Source of the DNA: an uncultured Litoreibacter sp.
Lineage (GTDB): Bacteria > Pseudomonadota > Alphaproteobacteria > Rhodobacterales > Rhodobacteraceae
Length of the DNA stretch: 64,000 nt
Direction of reading: 5' to 3'
NCBI GenBank assembly: GCA_947504205.1
Contig: CANNGL010000005.1
Span: 366,751 to 430,750 of the forward strand
Below the pieces are notes generated by a model. It saw only the letters and a list, made by a program, of their open reading frames with translations. It was not told the origin of the DNA and did no database searches. Position 1 is the first letter of the stretch; each line of letters begins with the position of its first letter. The position numbers were made by a program, and so were the translations under genes. This document shows positions 43,652 through 51,350 of this stretch, in pieces.

Positions 43652-44340
43652 GCGGCCTTGCCTGTGGCGAAGCTGGATAGATCAATCTCGCGGTCACATA
43701 CTTCCGCGCGGGCGTCTGCATCGTGAAATATGCCGATGATTGCAGCACCGCGGGCCTTTGCATCGCTGATGAGTGACAGGACAACGGCGCGATTGACCGG
43801 ATCGAGGCTGGCCGTGGGCTCGTCCAGCAGAAGCGCGGGATACTCATGGGCAAAGCCACGCGCGATGTTGATCCGTTGTTGTTCGCCGCCGGAAAACGTG
43901 GTGGGGGAAAGCGCCCAGAGCGTTTCGGGAATGTTTAGTTGTGTCAGCAGCTTGCCGGCTTTTTCATGGGCTGCATCGCGGTCCCGGCCAATCGCCAGAA
44001 GTGGTTCGGCTACGACATCCAGCGTTGGCACACGCGGAACCACGCGCAGAAACTGGCTGACATAGCCCAGCGTTGTGCGGCGCAGCGAGAGGATTTCTCG
44101 CGCAGTTGCTGTCACCACATCCAGCCCATCGACGCGGATTGCGCCGGAGGCTGCAAGATAGTTGCCGTAAATCATCCGCATAAGCGTTGACTTTCCCGCT
44201 CCCGACGGGCCGGTCAGCGCCACGCACTCGCCGGGCGCGACACAGAGCGCTGCGTTCTGCATGACGTCAATAGTTGCGCCGCCCTGATTGTGCAGGGTAA
44301 ACCTTTTGGAGACGGCTTTGACTTCGATCATGACGCTCAC
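43648..44340 (-). CDS. phnL: C-P lyase system ATP-binding protein PhnL
   Basis: A 230-residue ABC-type ATPase without a permease partner. Walker A GPSGAGKSTLM, signature FSGGEQQRINIARGFA, Walker B LLLDEPTASLD are present. PhnL acts with the PhnGHIJK core complex rather than in transport. It overlaps phnK and phnN by four bases each. Confidence 0.92.
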   Translation of the reverse strand: MSVMIEVKAVSKRFTLHNQGGATIDVMQNAALCVAPGECVALTGPSGAGKSTLMRMIYGNYLAASGAIRVDGLDVVTATAREILSLRRTTLGYVSQFLRVVPRVPTLDVVAEPLLAIGRDRDAAHEKAGKLLTQLNIPETLWALSPTTFSGGEQQRINIARGFAHEYPALLLDEPTASLDPVNRAVVLSLISDAKARGAAIIGIFHDADARAEVCDREIDLSSFATGKAA

Positions 44341-45122
44341 ACCTGCAAAACTGAACTGACAAGAAGTTGTGTATAGGCGGCTTGGGGATCGTCGAGAACC
44401 TGATCGGTCAGGCCCGTTTCGACAACATTGCCGTCCTTCATGACCATCAGCCGATCTGCCAGTAAACGCACGACGGCCAAGTCATGGGTCACGATTACGG
44501 CCGACAGACCCATGTCGCGCACAAGACCCCGCAGCAGATCGAGCAGACGGGCCTGCACGGAGACATCAAGTCCGCCCGTGGGCTCGTCCATGAACACCAG
44601 CCGCGGCCCGGTGACAAGATTGCGGGCGATCTGGAGGCGCTGTTGCATGCCCCCCGAGAAGGTCGACGGACGGTCGTCGATCCGGGCAGTGTCGATTTCC
44701 ACGCGCTCCAGCCAATCCGTGGCCTTGTCCCGGATGTCGCCGTAATGGCGCGCGCCGACGGCCATAAGCCGCTCACCGACATTGCCGCCCGCGCTCACGT
44801 TCATGCGCAATCCGTCGCGTGCATGCTGGTGGACGAAGGCCCAGTCAGTGCGCGCCAGCATTCGGCGCTCAGGCTCGCTCATCGCGACGGTATCGCGCGG
44901 GCCATCGGCGCGTGTGTCAAAGATCACTTGCCCCTGATCAGGCGTCAGATGCCCTGAGAGGCAATTCAGCAAAGTGGTCTTGCCCGACCCGCTTTCGCCC
45001 ACGATCCCCATCACCTCGCCGGGATACAGGTCGAAACCCACCTTGGTGCATCCGACAATCGCCCCATAGCTTTTCTGGACATTGCGGACGGACAGGAGGG
45101 GCGTCACTTCATCTTGGGTCAT
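44337..45122 (-). CDS. phnK: C-P lyase system ATP-binding protein PhnK
   Basis: A 261-residue ABC-type ATPase that resembles oligopeptide-transport ATPases but serves the C-P lyase core. Walker A GESGSGKTTLL, signature FSGGMQQRLQIARNLV and Walker B VFMDEPTGGLD are intact. PhnK docks on the PhnGHIJ core in E. coli. Its start overlaps the VOC gene by 14 bases. Confidence 0.92.
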   Translation of the reverse strand: MTQDEVTPLLSVRNVQKSYGAIVGCTKVGFDLYPGEVMGIVGESGSGKTTLLNCLSGHLTPDQGQVIFDTRADGPRDTVAMSEPERRMLARTDWAFVHQHARDGLRMNVSAGGNVGERLMAVGARHYGDIRDKATDWLERVEIDTARIDDRPSTFSGGMQQRLQIARNLVTGPRLVFMDEPTGGLDVSVQARLLDLLRGLVRDMGLSAVIVTHDLAVVRLLADRLMVMKDGNVVETGLTDQVLDDPQAAYTQLLVSSVLQV

Positions 45123-45507
45123 ATGAAAACTCCAATCGTGTTCCGCCGGGTTCGCGTATCATGAAATGGATCTTGGGGCCGTTGCCTGAGAATTCTGGGT
45201 CAAACTCAACGACCACGCCGGGCCAATCCGCCACCCGATCAAATAATGTCTTCAGGGTTGGCTCATCGGGGACCTTTAGCGCCGTGTGATGTAGCCCGAT
45301 ATTGGCCTTGCGATCAAAGCCTGCACCGTCGGTCTTTTGTTGCCAAAGCGTCAGCTTGGCGTGGCCGTTTGTGACATAGGCGGCAGGGTAGTCGCTATTA
45401 CCGCCGAACTGGGTCCAGCCCAGACATTCGACAAAGAAATCGCGGCAAGCCTCCAGATTTCGCACCGTCAGGCCAAGATGGTCGATGCCAAGCGTCTCAC
45501 CACTCAT
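45109..45507 (-). CDS. VOC-family (glyoxalase/dioxygenase fold) protein in the phn operon
   Basis: A 132-residue vicinal-oxygen-chelate protein. Possible metal ligands are the histidine in IDHLGLTV, one in GLHHTALKV and the glutamate in TRLEFSYD. The frame is open to 45552, but the ATG at 45507 overlaps the phnJ stop as ATGA and gives the usual length. VOC folds include fosfomycin-resistance enzymes and dioxygenases. Placement between phnJ and phnK, with overlaps on both sides, points to a phosphonate-linked role that cannot be specified. Confidence 0.85.
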   Translation of the reverse strand: MSGETLGIDHLGLTVRNLEACRDFFVECLGWTQFGGNSDYPAAYVTNGHAKLTLWQQKTDGAGFDRKANIGLHHTALKVPDEPTLKTLFDRVADWPGVVVEFDPEFSGNGPKIHFMIREPGGTRLEFSYDPR

Positions 45508-46352
45508 ATCGCGTCCTTTCCGACGTGACCGGCCTCGCGCCGGGCCTCGCAATAATCGGTGTCCGAGCAGACAAACATGCGCGCGCCTTCATCATCGGTG
45601 ATGACCTCGTCGAGATACGCATCCTCCGCATTGCAGAGCGCACAGGGGTGCGGGGCCTTGGATGGATCAAAGGGATGATCCTCGAAATCAAGACTGACCA
45701 CCTTGGTGTAGGGGGGCAGTGCGTAGATGCGTTGCTCGCGACCGGCTCCGAACAGTTGGATCGCTGCCATCTCCATCTTCGGGTTGTCGAATTTGGGCGT
45801 GGGCGAGGGGTCCATGACATATCGCTCTTCGATCCGCACCGGATAGGCATAAGCCGTCGCGATATGCCCGTGGCGCGAGATGTCTTCGTAGAGCTTCACA
45901 TGCATCAGCCCGTAATCCTCCAGCGCATGCATCTTGCGTGTCTCGGTCTCGCGCGGCTCCAGAAAGCGCAGCGGTTCGGGGATCGGCACCTGATAGACCA
46001 GGATTTGCTCGTCGGTCAGCGGGTCTTCGGGAATACGGTGGCGGGTCTGGATCACCGTGGCCTCCGCAGTTTTGGTCGTGGTTGCCACATTCGCCGTATG
46101 TTCGAAAAACTTGCGGATAGAGACCGCATTGGTCGTGTCATCTGCGCCCTGATCTATGACCTTGAAGGTGTCCTCGGGAGTCAGAGTTGCGGCTGAAATC
46201 TGAACGCCACCCGTTCCCCAGCCATATGGCATTGGCATTTCACGGCTGGCAAAGGGGACCTGATAGCCCGGTATTGCCAGTCCCTTGAGGATTGCGCGGC
46301 GGATCATGCGCTTGGTCTGCTCATCAAGATAGGCGAAGTTGTACTCGGTCAT
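45504..46352 (-). CDS. phnJ: Carbon-phosphorus lyase, radical-SAM core PhnJ
   Basis: A 282-residue protein collinear with E. coli PhnJ (281). The four cluster/active cysteines are at 237, 240, 262 and 268 (CALC and VCSDTDYC), matching Cys241/244/266/272 of E. coli, and the glycyl-radical site corresponds to Gly29 in AIPGYQVPF. It cleaves the C-P bond of ribose 1-phosphonate 5-phosphate and releases, for example, methane from methylphosphonate. It overlaps phnI and the VOC gene by four bases. Confidence 0.96.
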   Translation of the reverse strand: MTEYNFAYLDEQTKRMIRRAILKGLAIPGYQVPFASREMPMPYGWGTGGVQISAATLTPEDTFKVIDQGADDTTNAVSIRKFFEHTANVATTTKTAEATVIQTRHRIPEDPLTDEQILVYQVPIPEPLRFLEPRETETRKMHALEDYGLMHVKLYEDISRHGHIATAYAYPVRIEERYVMDPSPTPKFDNPKMEMAAIQLFGAGREQRIYALPPYTKVVSLDFEDHPFDPSKAPHPCALCNAEDAYLDEVITDDEGARMFVCSDTDYCEARREAGHVGKDAI

Positions 46353-47437
46353 TCCGCAGCCTCCTGCCCATCCGTGGCACCCGCTTCGCGGCGCAGCTTT
46401 CGCACTAGTTCCAGCTCGGACTGAAAGTCGACGTAGTGGGGCAGCTTGATATGTTCGAGAAATCCGGTGGCTTGGATGTTGTCGCCATGGGACAGCACGA
46501 ACTCGACATCCTGCGCAGGCGCGCCGACATCATCCTCGCCCAAGTCTTCCCATCGCAGGGCTCGGTCCACCAGCGCCATGGAAATCGACTTGCGTTCCGA
46601 TTGACCGAAGACCAGCCCGTAGCCACGGGTAAACTGTGGAGGTTCTGTCTTCGATCCTTTGAACTGGTTGACCGTTTCGCATTCCGTCAGGGTCAGTTCC
46701 GCGATCTCGATGGCAAATCCAAGTTCGGGGATATCCATCTCGACCTGCACGACGCCAATGCGCAGCTCGCCCACAAAGGCATGACTGCGGGCGTAGCCGC
46801 GCTGGGTTGAGTAGGCCATGCCGAGGGTGAACCCCTCATCGGCGCGGGTGAGTGCTTGCAGGCGCAAGGCGCGACTGGCCGGAAATTCGAGCGGCTCGCG
46901 GGTCAGATCGGGTGGCGTGTTATCCTCGGTCAGGGCTTCCTCGATCAGCCCTTCGCGGTTCAAAAACTCGGTGACGTGAGGCGTCTTTTCGTTCTGCGGC
47001 TCACCGGTCTGAGCGGTTGGCACGTCGCCATCTGCGGCCAGTTTGAAGTCGATCAAACGGTGAGTGTAATCGAATGTGGGGCCCAGAACCTGTCCACCGG
47101 GCAAGTCCTTGAACGTGGCTGAGATGCGACGTTCGCAATGCATGGCGCCTGTATCAACCGGGTGGGTGCCGCCAAAGCGGGGCAGGGTCGTGCGATAGGC
47201 CCGGATCAGGAAGATTGCCTCAATCATGTCGCCCCGCGCCTGCTTGATGGCCAGCGCGGCAAGATCGGGATCATAAAGCGAGCCCTCCGCCATCACCCGA
47301 TGAACGGCGAGTGTCAGTTGTTCCCGAATTTGCGCGGGCTGCAACTCGGCCACATCGGTATCGCCGCGCCGCTCCTCTGCCAGCCACGTATGCGCGTTCT
47401 CGATGGCGCGTTCCCCGCCTTTCACAGCGACATACAT
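46349..47437 (-). CDS. phnI: C-P lyase core subunit PhnI
   Basis: A 362-residue protein with family segments AFLIRAYRTTLPRFG and ERRISATFKDLPGGQVLGPTFDYTHRL. PhnI, with PhnG, PhnH and PhnL, attaches the phosphonate to ribose of ATP with release of adenine. It shares a single base with phnH and overlaps phnJ by four. Confidence 0.94.
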   Translation of the reverse strand: MYVAVKGGERAIENAHTWLAEERRGDTDVAELQPAQIREQLTLAVHRVMAEGSLYDPDLAALAIKQARGDMIEAIFLIRAYRTTLPRFGGTHPVDTGAMHCERRISATFKDLPGGQVLGPTFDYTHRLIDFKLAADGDVPTAQTGEPQNEKTPHVTEFLNREGLIEEALTEDNTPPDLTREPLEFPASRALRLQALTRADEGFTLGMAYSTQRGYARSHAFVGELRIGVVQVEMDIPELGFAIEIAELTLTECETVNQFKGSKTEPPQFTRGYGLVFGQSERKSISMALVDRALRWEDLGEDDVGAPAQDVEFVLSHGDNIQATGFLEHIKLPHYVDFQSELELVRKLRREAGATDGQEAAE

Positions 47438-48000
47438 TACGACACCTCCGTGGTTCTGGGCAGTGCTGCCACCGACTGATCAGAGGTGAAGATGAAATCG
47501 AGGCCAAGCGGAAAGGCTTTGGCGTTGTCCTGAAAGGCCTGTTTGTCCGGCAGGTTGAGTGCTGTCTGCGTCTGGATCCCCGGACCGCGCAATATGGCAC
47601 CTGTCTGGCTTAGATCATCCATCTCCACGATGAGCGTGGTTGAGCGGTCGGGGTATTCCGGGGTTCCGACGGGGAAGCGGTGGAGCGGCAGCAACTCGGC
47701 CCAATGCCCGAGCGCGAAGACCGCTTCGTCCGGGTCGCTCATGGGCGCACCTGTATGAAACGCCAGCCAGTCCTGAATCTCGTTGGTTTGAAAGCTCGGC
47801 GCGAGATAGAGCCGTGTGTCGGCATCACACAGTGTCAACAGAACGGTTGCAGCGGCTGTCGACAGGGGCGCCGGGCCAGTGGCCTGTGATATCTGCTCAA
47901 TCTGGCCGGGGCGCGCCATTACGTTCATCAACGCGCGGAACGCAAACGCTGCATCCGTGGCAGGGGAGGTCATTCCGCCGTCCAGAACTTGCAAGCTCAT
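47437..48000 (-). CDS. phnH: C-P lyase core subunit PhnH
   Basis: A 187-residue protein resembling a PLP-transferase fold without PLP, as known for PhnH. It opens with the GGMTSPATDAAFAFRALMNVM segment and keeps the ALGHWAELLPLHRFPVGTPEYPDRS and GPGIQT regions. It is part of the PhnGHIJ core complex. It overlaps phnG by ATGA. Confidence 0.92.
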   Translation of the reverse strand: MSLQVLDGGMTSPATDAAFAFRALMNVMARPGQIEQISQATGPAPLSTAAATVLLTLCDADTRLYLAPSFQTNEIQDWLAFHTGAPMSDPDEAVFALGHWAELLPLHRFPVGTPEYPDRSTTLIVEMDDLSQTGAILRGPGIQTQTALNLPDKQAFQDNAKAFPLGLDFIFTSDQSVAALPRTTEVS

Positions 48001-48455
48001 TGGTCCTCTCCGCGAACCATCGTGAAGAATTCCACCTTGGTGGCAGCGGCCTTTGCTGCGCGCGCTTGACGGTCTGTCTGTTTTTCCTCTTGCAGTGGGT
48101 CGAGCACATGGCGCTGAAGGTCAGGGGCGATTGCGGTTTGCATCAGTGCATCTATCAGGGCCGCAGATTGCGCATCTGTCTTGCGACGCCCTTGAACATA
48201 ACCGTGACCCACCTCGCCGCTGGCCAGGGTCAGGCTGCACCGCGTCACGGTCGCTTCGCCCAGATTGAATGGCGTGCCAGTGCCACCCGCGCGACCTCGC
48301 ACCATGACCGTTCCGATCTCAGGGGCACGCAAAAGCTCAAAAGACGTATCGAGATTCAGGTTTTCCAGCAATTCAGAGGCGCGGCCTTCCGGAGAAGTGG
48401 CCAGCAGGCTGAGCCATGCTTTGCGCGCAGTCGTGTCGACAGGTTGATCAAGCAT
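47997..48455 (-). CDS. phnG: C-P lyase core subunit PhnG
   Basis: A 152-residue PhnG protein with ARKAWLSLLATSPEGRASELL at the start and MVRGRAGGTGTPFNLGEATVTRC in the middle. First gene of the phnGHIJ-VOC-KLN run on the minus strand, divergent from phnF. The start codon is embedded at the edge of a repeat-rich operator region (CTAGA just upstream). Confidence 0.93.
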   Translation of the reverse strand: MLDQPVDTTARKAWLSLLATSPEGRASELLENLNLDTSFELLRAPEIGTVMVRGRAGGTGTPFNLGEATVTRCSLTLASGEVGHGYVQGRRKTDAQSAALIDALMQTAIAPDLQRHVLDPLQEEKQTDRQARAAKAAATKVEFFTMVRGEDQ

Positions 48456-48490
48456 CTAGACAACTTTCTCGTATACTATACAACTAGACA
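48456..48490. promoter_or_regulatory. Probable PhnF operator between phnG and phnF
   Basis: CTAGACA occurs twice, at 48456-48462 and 48484-48490, flanking the perfect dyad GTATACTATAC at 48471-48481. The elements lie right against the phnG start, where a GntR-type repressor would block the phn operon. Phosphate-starvation (PhoB) boxes were not evident to me. Confidence 0.55.
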
Positions 48491-48597
48491 TATATTGCGA
48501 TATGGAGCCAAAAGATGCCACCTGTTTTTTGTGAAACCTGCGCAACTGGCCCGACCGCGCCCCGTTTTGGTGCGGGCTTCAGGATGGGCTGTGCGTC

Positions 48598-49320
48598 ATG
48601 AGTGGGGGTGGGAAAACGCCGCTCTGGCAGGCGATTGCACGCGCCTTGCGCGCGGATATTGCGGACAAGATCTACACCCCCGGGGATAAGCTGCCGACCG
48701 AGGCCGAGCTGGCGGACAGGTTCGGTGTGAACCGGCACACGGTACGCCATGCATTACGCTCCATGGTTGAAGATGGGTTGGTGCGGACGCGGCGCGGGGC
48801 AGGTGTTTTCGTGACAAGCACACCGACGGAATACCCGATCGGCAAACGCGTGCGCTTTCACCAGAACATTCTGGCAGGCGGACAAACCCCGGAAAAACGC
48901 ATTTTACAGATCGAAGAACGCCCCGCCTCGCAGAGCGAAGCGGATCGCTTGCAGATCGCTCTGCGCGCGCCTCTGTGCGTCTATCACGGCTTGTCCTTGG
49001 CGGATGGGCATCCAATTGCGCTGTTCTCCAGCCATTTCCCGACCGAGCGGCTGCCATCCATCGCCGAGGCCTTGGCGGAAGACAGCGGTGTGACTGAGGC
49101 GCTCAAACGGTGTGGCGTGGCGGATTTCACCCGCGTGTCCACCCGGATCAGCGCCCGCCTGGCAACAGCAACACAGGCGCTGCATCTGCATACCGACGAG
49201 GGTGCGCCGCTGATCTACTCTTCCGGCTTGAATGTGGACGAGCAAGGCCGCCCGGTCGAGATGGGCTTGTCGTGGTTTGCGGGAGATCGCGTCACGCTGA
49301 GCTTTGAAGATGATCGCTGA
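48598..49320 (+). CDS. phnF: Phosphonate operon regulator, GntR family
   Basis: A 240-residue GntR/HutC-type regulator. The winged helix (about 10-75) includes YTPGDKLPTEAELADRFGV and NRHTVRHALRSMVEDGLVR, followed by a UTRA ligand domain (about 95-235) with the usual LASQSEADRLQI-like segment. Placed divergently from phnG, it is very likely the phn repressor. An upstream in-frame ATG at 48502 is cut off by a stop, so I chose 48598. Confidence 0.9.
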   Translation: MSGGGKTPLWQAIARALRADIADKIYTPGDKLPTEAELADRFGVNRHTVRHALRSMVEDGLVRTRRGAGVFVTSTPTEYPIGKRVRFHQNILAGGQTPEKRILQIEERPASQSEADRLQIALRAPLCVYHGLSLADGHPIALFSSHFPTERLPSIAEALAEDSGVTEALKRCGVADFTRVSTRISARLATATQALHLHTDEGAPLIYSSGLNVDEQGRPVEMGLSWFAGDRVTLSFEDDR

Positions 49321-49473
49321 CTGTTGGGCCACTGCTTCGAAGGGAAGTCCAGCCATGTCATATTCCAGCCGCGATTCGGAATGGTTTCTGCCTCAATTTT
49401 GCCGCGGTTGAGCGGACTGTTTGTGGAGATGAAACAATACCGGGTAAACGAGCTAAACCGGCCACAAAACTCG

Positions 49474-49488
49474 TTAAAATACGGTTAA
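49474..49488. promoter_or_regulatory. CtrA-type box upstream of the TadG-like gene
   Basis: TTAA at 49474-49477 and TTAA at 49485-49488 are separated by exactly seven bases, the full CtrA consensus. It lies 114 bases before the start of the TadG-like gene in an otherwise empty AT-rich intergenic region (49321-49601). In Rhodobacterales CtrA controls motility and surface-structure genes. Confidence 0.6.
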
Positions 49489-49601
49489 ATTCTGCCGAAA
49501 CCATCTAAATATTGCCACATTGTTAAGGCGTATTTGTGGCGGGCGATCTGCCGCCCGTGTTTATTTTTAGGTTAGCGCTTGTTCGCGCTTGGAAGGATGT
49601 C

Positions 49602-51269
49602 ATGAGGGACATACGGGGAAACGGGGCTGCTGCATCTAAGACTGGTTTGAAACGCCAGGTAAGCGCTTTCGCACGCGCGGAAGACGGCGCGATGATCATC
49701 TTCGGACTGTTCATCTTCATCATCATGCTCGTGGCCGGGGGTATGGCCGTCGATTTCATGCGGTTCGAGCATGAGCGTGCCCGCATCCAGTACACCTTGG
49801 ATCGTTCCATTCTGGCAGCCGGGTCAATGAGCCAGTCTCTTGAGCCGGAAGCCGTTGTTCAGGACTATTTCGCGAAATCCGATGTAAAGGATTTCAATCT
49901 GATGGTGTCACCCGACACCGGCACCAACTACCGCAATGTAAACGCCACGGCGAATACGACGATGAAGACGTTCTTCATCAATATGCTTGGCATCGACACC
50001 ATGACGGCTAGCGCTGTTGGTCAAACGGTGGAGCGGATTGAAAAGGTCGAAATCAGTCTGGTTCTCGATGTCTCAGGATCCATGGGTCGGAACGGCAAGC
50101 TGGACAATCTGAAGACTGCGGCGAAGGAATTCGTCGATACCGTTTTGACCGCCGACAAGCGTGATCTGATCTCGATTTCGATCGTGCCTTACAACATGCA
50201 GGTCAATGCAGGTGCTGATATTCTCAACGCCATGCAGGTCAGCGATGAACATGCCTATTCGCATTGCGTTGATTTCACGACGGGGCAGTTTGCTTCGACG
50301 GAATTGAACCTGACCACAGCGACCTATCAGCGGACAGGCCACTTCGATCCGTTCTATCGGGATTCCACATCTCATGAGAATACGGATTACGATGACAATG
50401 ATCGCCATCTTTTCATGTGCCCAACGACCAATTGGTCGGAAATTCAGTTGTTCTCGCAAGACAATCAGGCGCTGAAGGCCAAGATTGACAGCCTGCGTGC
50501 CGGTGGAAATACATCCATTGATATTGGTATGCGTTGGGGCGCTGCTTTTCTTGATCCATCGACGCAACCGATTGTTGCGGCCAATTCCGACGTTGATGCG
50601 GTGTTTCAGGAACGTCCTCTGCCATATACCGATACCGATGTGCTGAAGTTCCTGATCGTGATGACTGATGGTGTGAACACAACACAATATACGTTGAACG
50701 AAGATTACCGCGATGGTCCGTCCAATGTCTGGTACGACCCGGACAGCACTTGGCTGGGTATTCGCAACGAAAAGGGCGTGGGTCCTGATGCGGATGCGTC
50801 CGGCCACAATGATGACGCCGAGTTCTTCAACTCTGACCTTTACCTGTTCGATCTCGATGGGGACGGGGAAGAGGACAAGTATACCTCCAACAATCCTCAT
50901 AACGTCACGCGCGCCGAACGTCTGTCCTGGCCTGAAGTCTGGAACCTGATGAGCGTCCGTTACAACGCCTACTACAACCATTATGCGCAGGAGTGGGACG
51001 AAGCGGTCCATGACGAATGGCGCAACAAGGTAACGAGCAAGATCGGTCGGGGTGCGAAAGATTCACGTCTCGATGAGACCTGCACAGCAGCCAAGGCGAA
51101 AGGCATGGTGGTTTACACAATCGGCTTCGAGGTCACTGACAGCTCCGCCGCTGTGATGCGCCGCTGCGCCAATTCCGAAGCCAACTATTTCGGCGTAACG
51201 GGCGATGAGATTTCAAATGCCTTCAACCAGATCGCCAACATGATCCAGCGCTTGAAACTTGTGAACTGA
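49602..51269 (+). CDS. TadG-like pilus protein with von Willebrand factor A domain
   Basis: A 555-residue protein. An N-terminal cytoplasmic stretch and one membrane span (IIFGLFIFIIMLVAGGMAVDFM, about 30-50) form a TadE/TadG-type start. A von Willebrand A domain begins at about 165 with the metal-site motif LDVSGSMG and continues with LIVMTDGVN at about 360. An Asp-rich insert (DLDGDGEED) may bind calcium. The ATG at 49602 has AAGGA upstream and is preferred to a longer frame at 49536. TadG helps Flp-pilus assembly, but no other tad gene is nearby, so it is an orphan copy. Confidence 0.83.
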   Translation: MRDIRGNGAAASKTGLKRQVSAFARAEDGAMIIFGLFIFIIMLVAGGMAVDFMRFEHERARIQYTLDRSILAAGSMSQSLEPEAVVQDYFAKSDVKDFNLMVSPDTGTNYRNVNATANTTMKTFFINMLGIDTMTASAVGQTVERIEKVEISLVLDVSGSMGRNGKLDNLKTAAKEFVDTVLTADKRDLISISIVPYNMQVNAGADILNAMQVSDEHAYSHCVDFTTGQFASTELNLTTATYQRTGHFDPFYRDSTSHENTDYDDNDRHLFMCPTTNWSEIQLFSQDNQALKAKIDSLRAGGNTSIDIGMRWGAAFLDPSTQPIVAANSDVDAVFQERPLPYTDTDVLKFLIVMTDGVNTTQYTLNEDYRDGPSNVWYDPDSTWLGIRNEKGVGPDADASGHNDDAEFFNSDLYLFDLDGDGEEDKYTSNNPHNVTRAERLSWPEVWNLMSVRYNAYYNHYAQEWDEAVHDEWRNKVTSKIGRGAKDSRLDETCTAAKAKGMVVYTIGFEVTDSSAAVMRRCANSEANYFGVTGDEISNAFNQIANMIQRLKLVN

Positions 51270-51300
51270 TCCAATTCTTCCATAGACGTTCCAGTCTAAT

Positions 51301-51328
51301 AAAAAGGGCCGCATGCAGCGGCCCTTTT
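51301..51328. terminator. Bidirectional terminator
   Basis: AAAAGGGCCGC and GCGGCCCTTTT pair around ATGCA, giving a stem with A/T runs on both sides. It separates the convergent TadG-like and TRAP permease genes. Confidence 0.85.
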
Positions 51329-51350
51329 CTTCAGTTTTGTGAGTGGTCGC

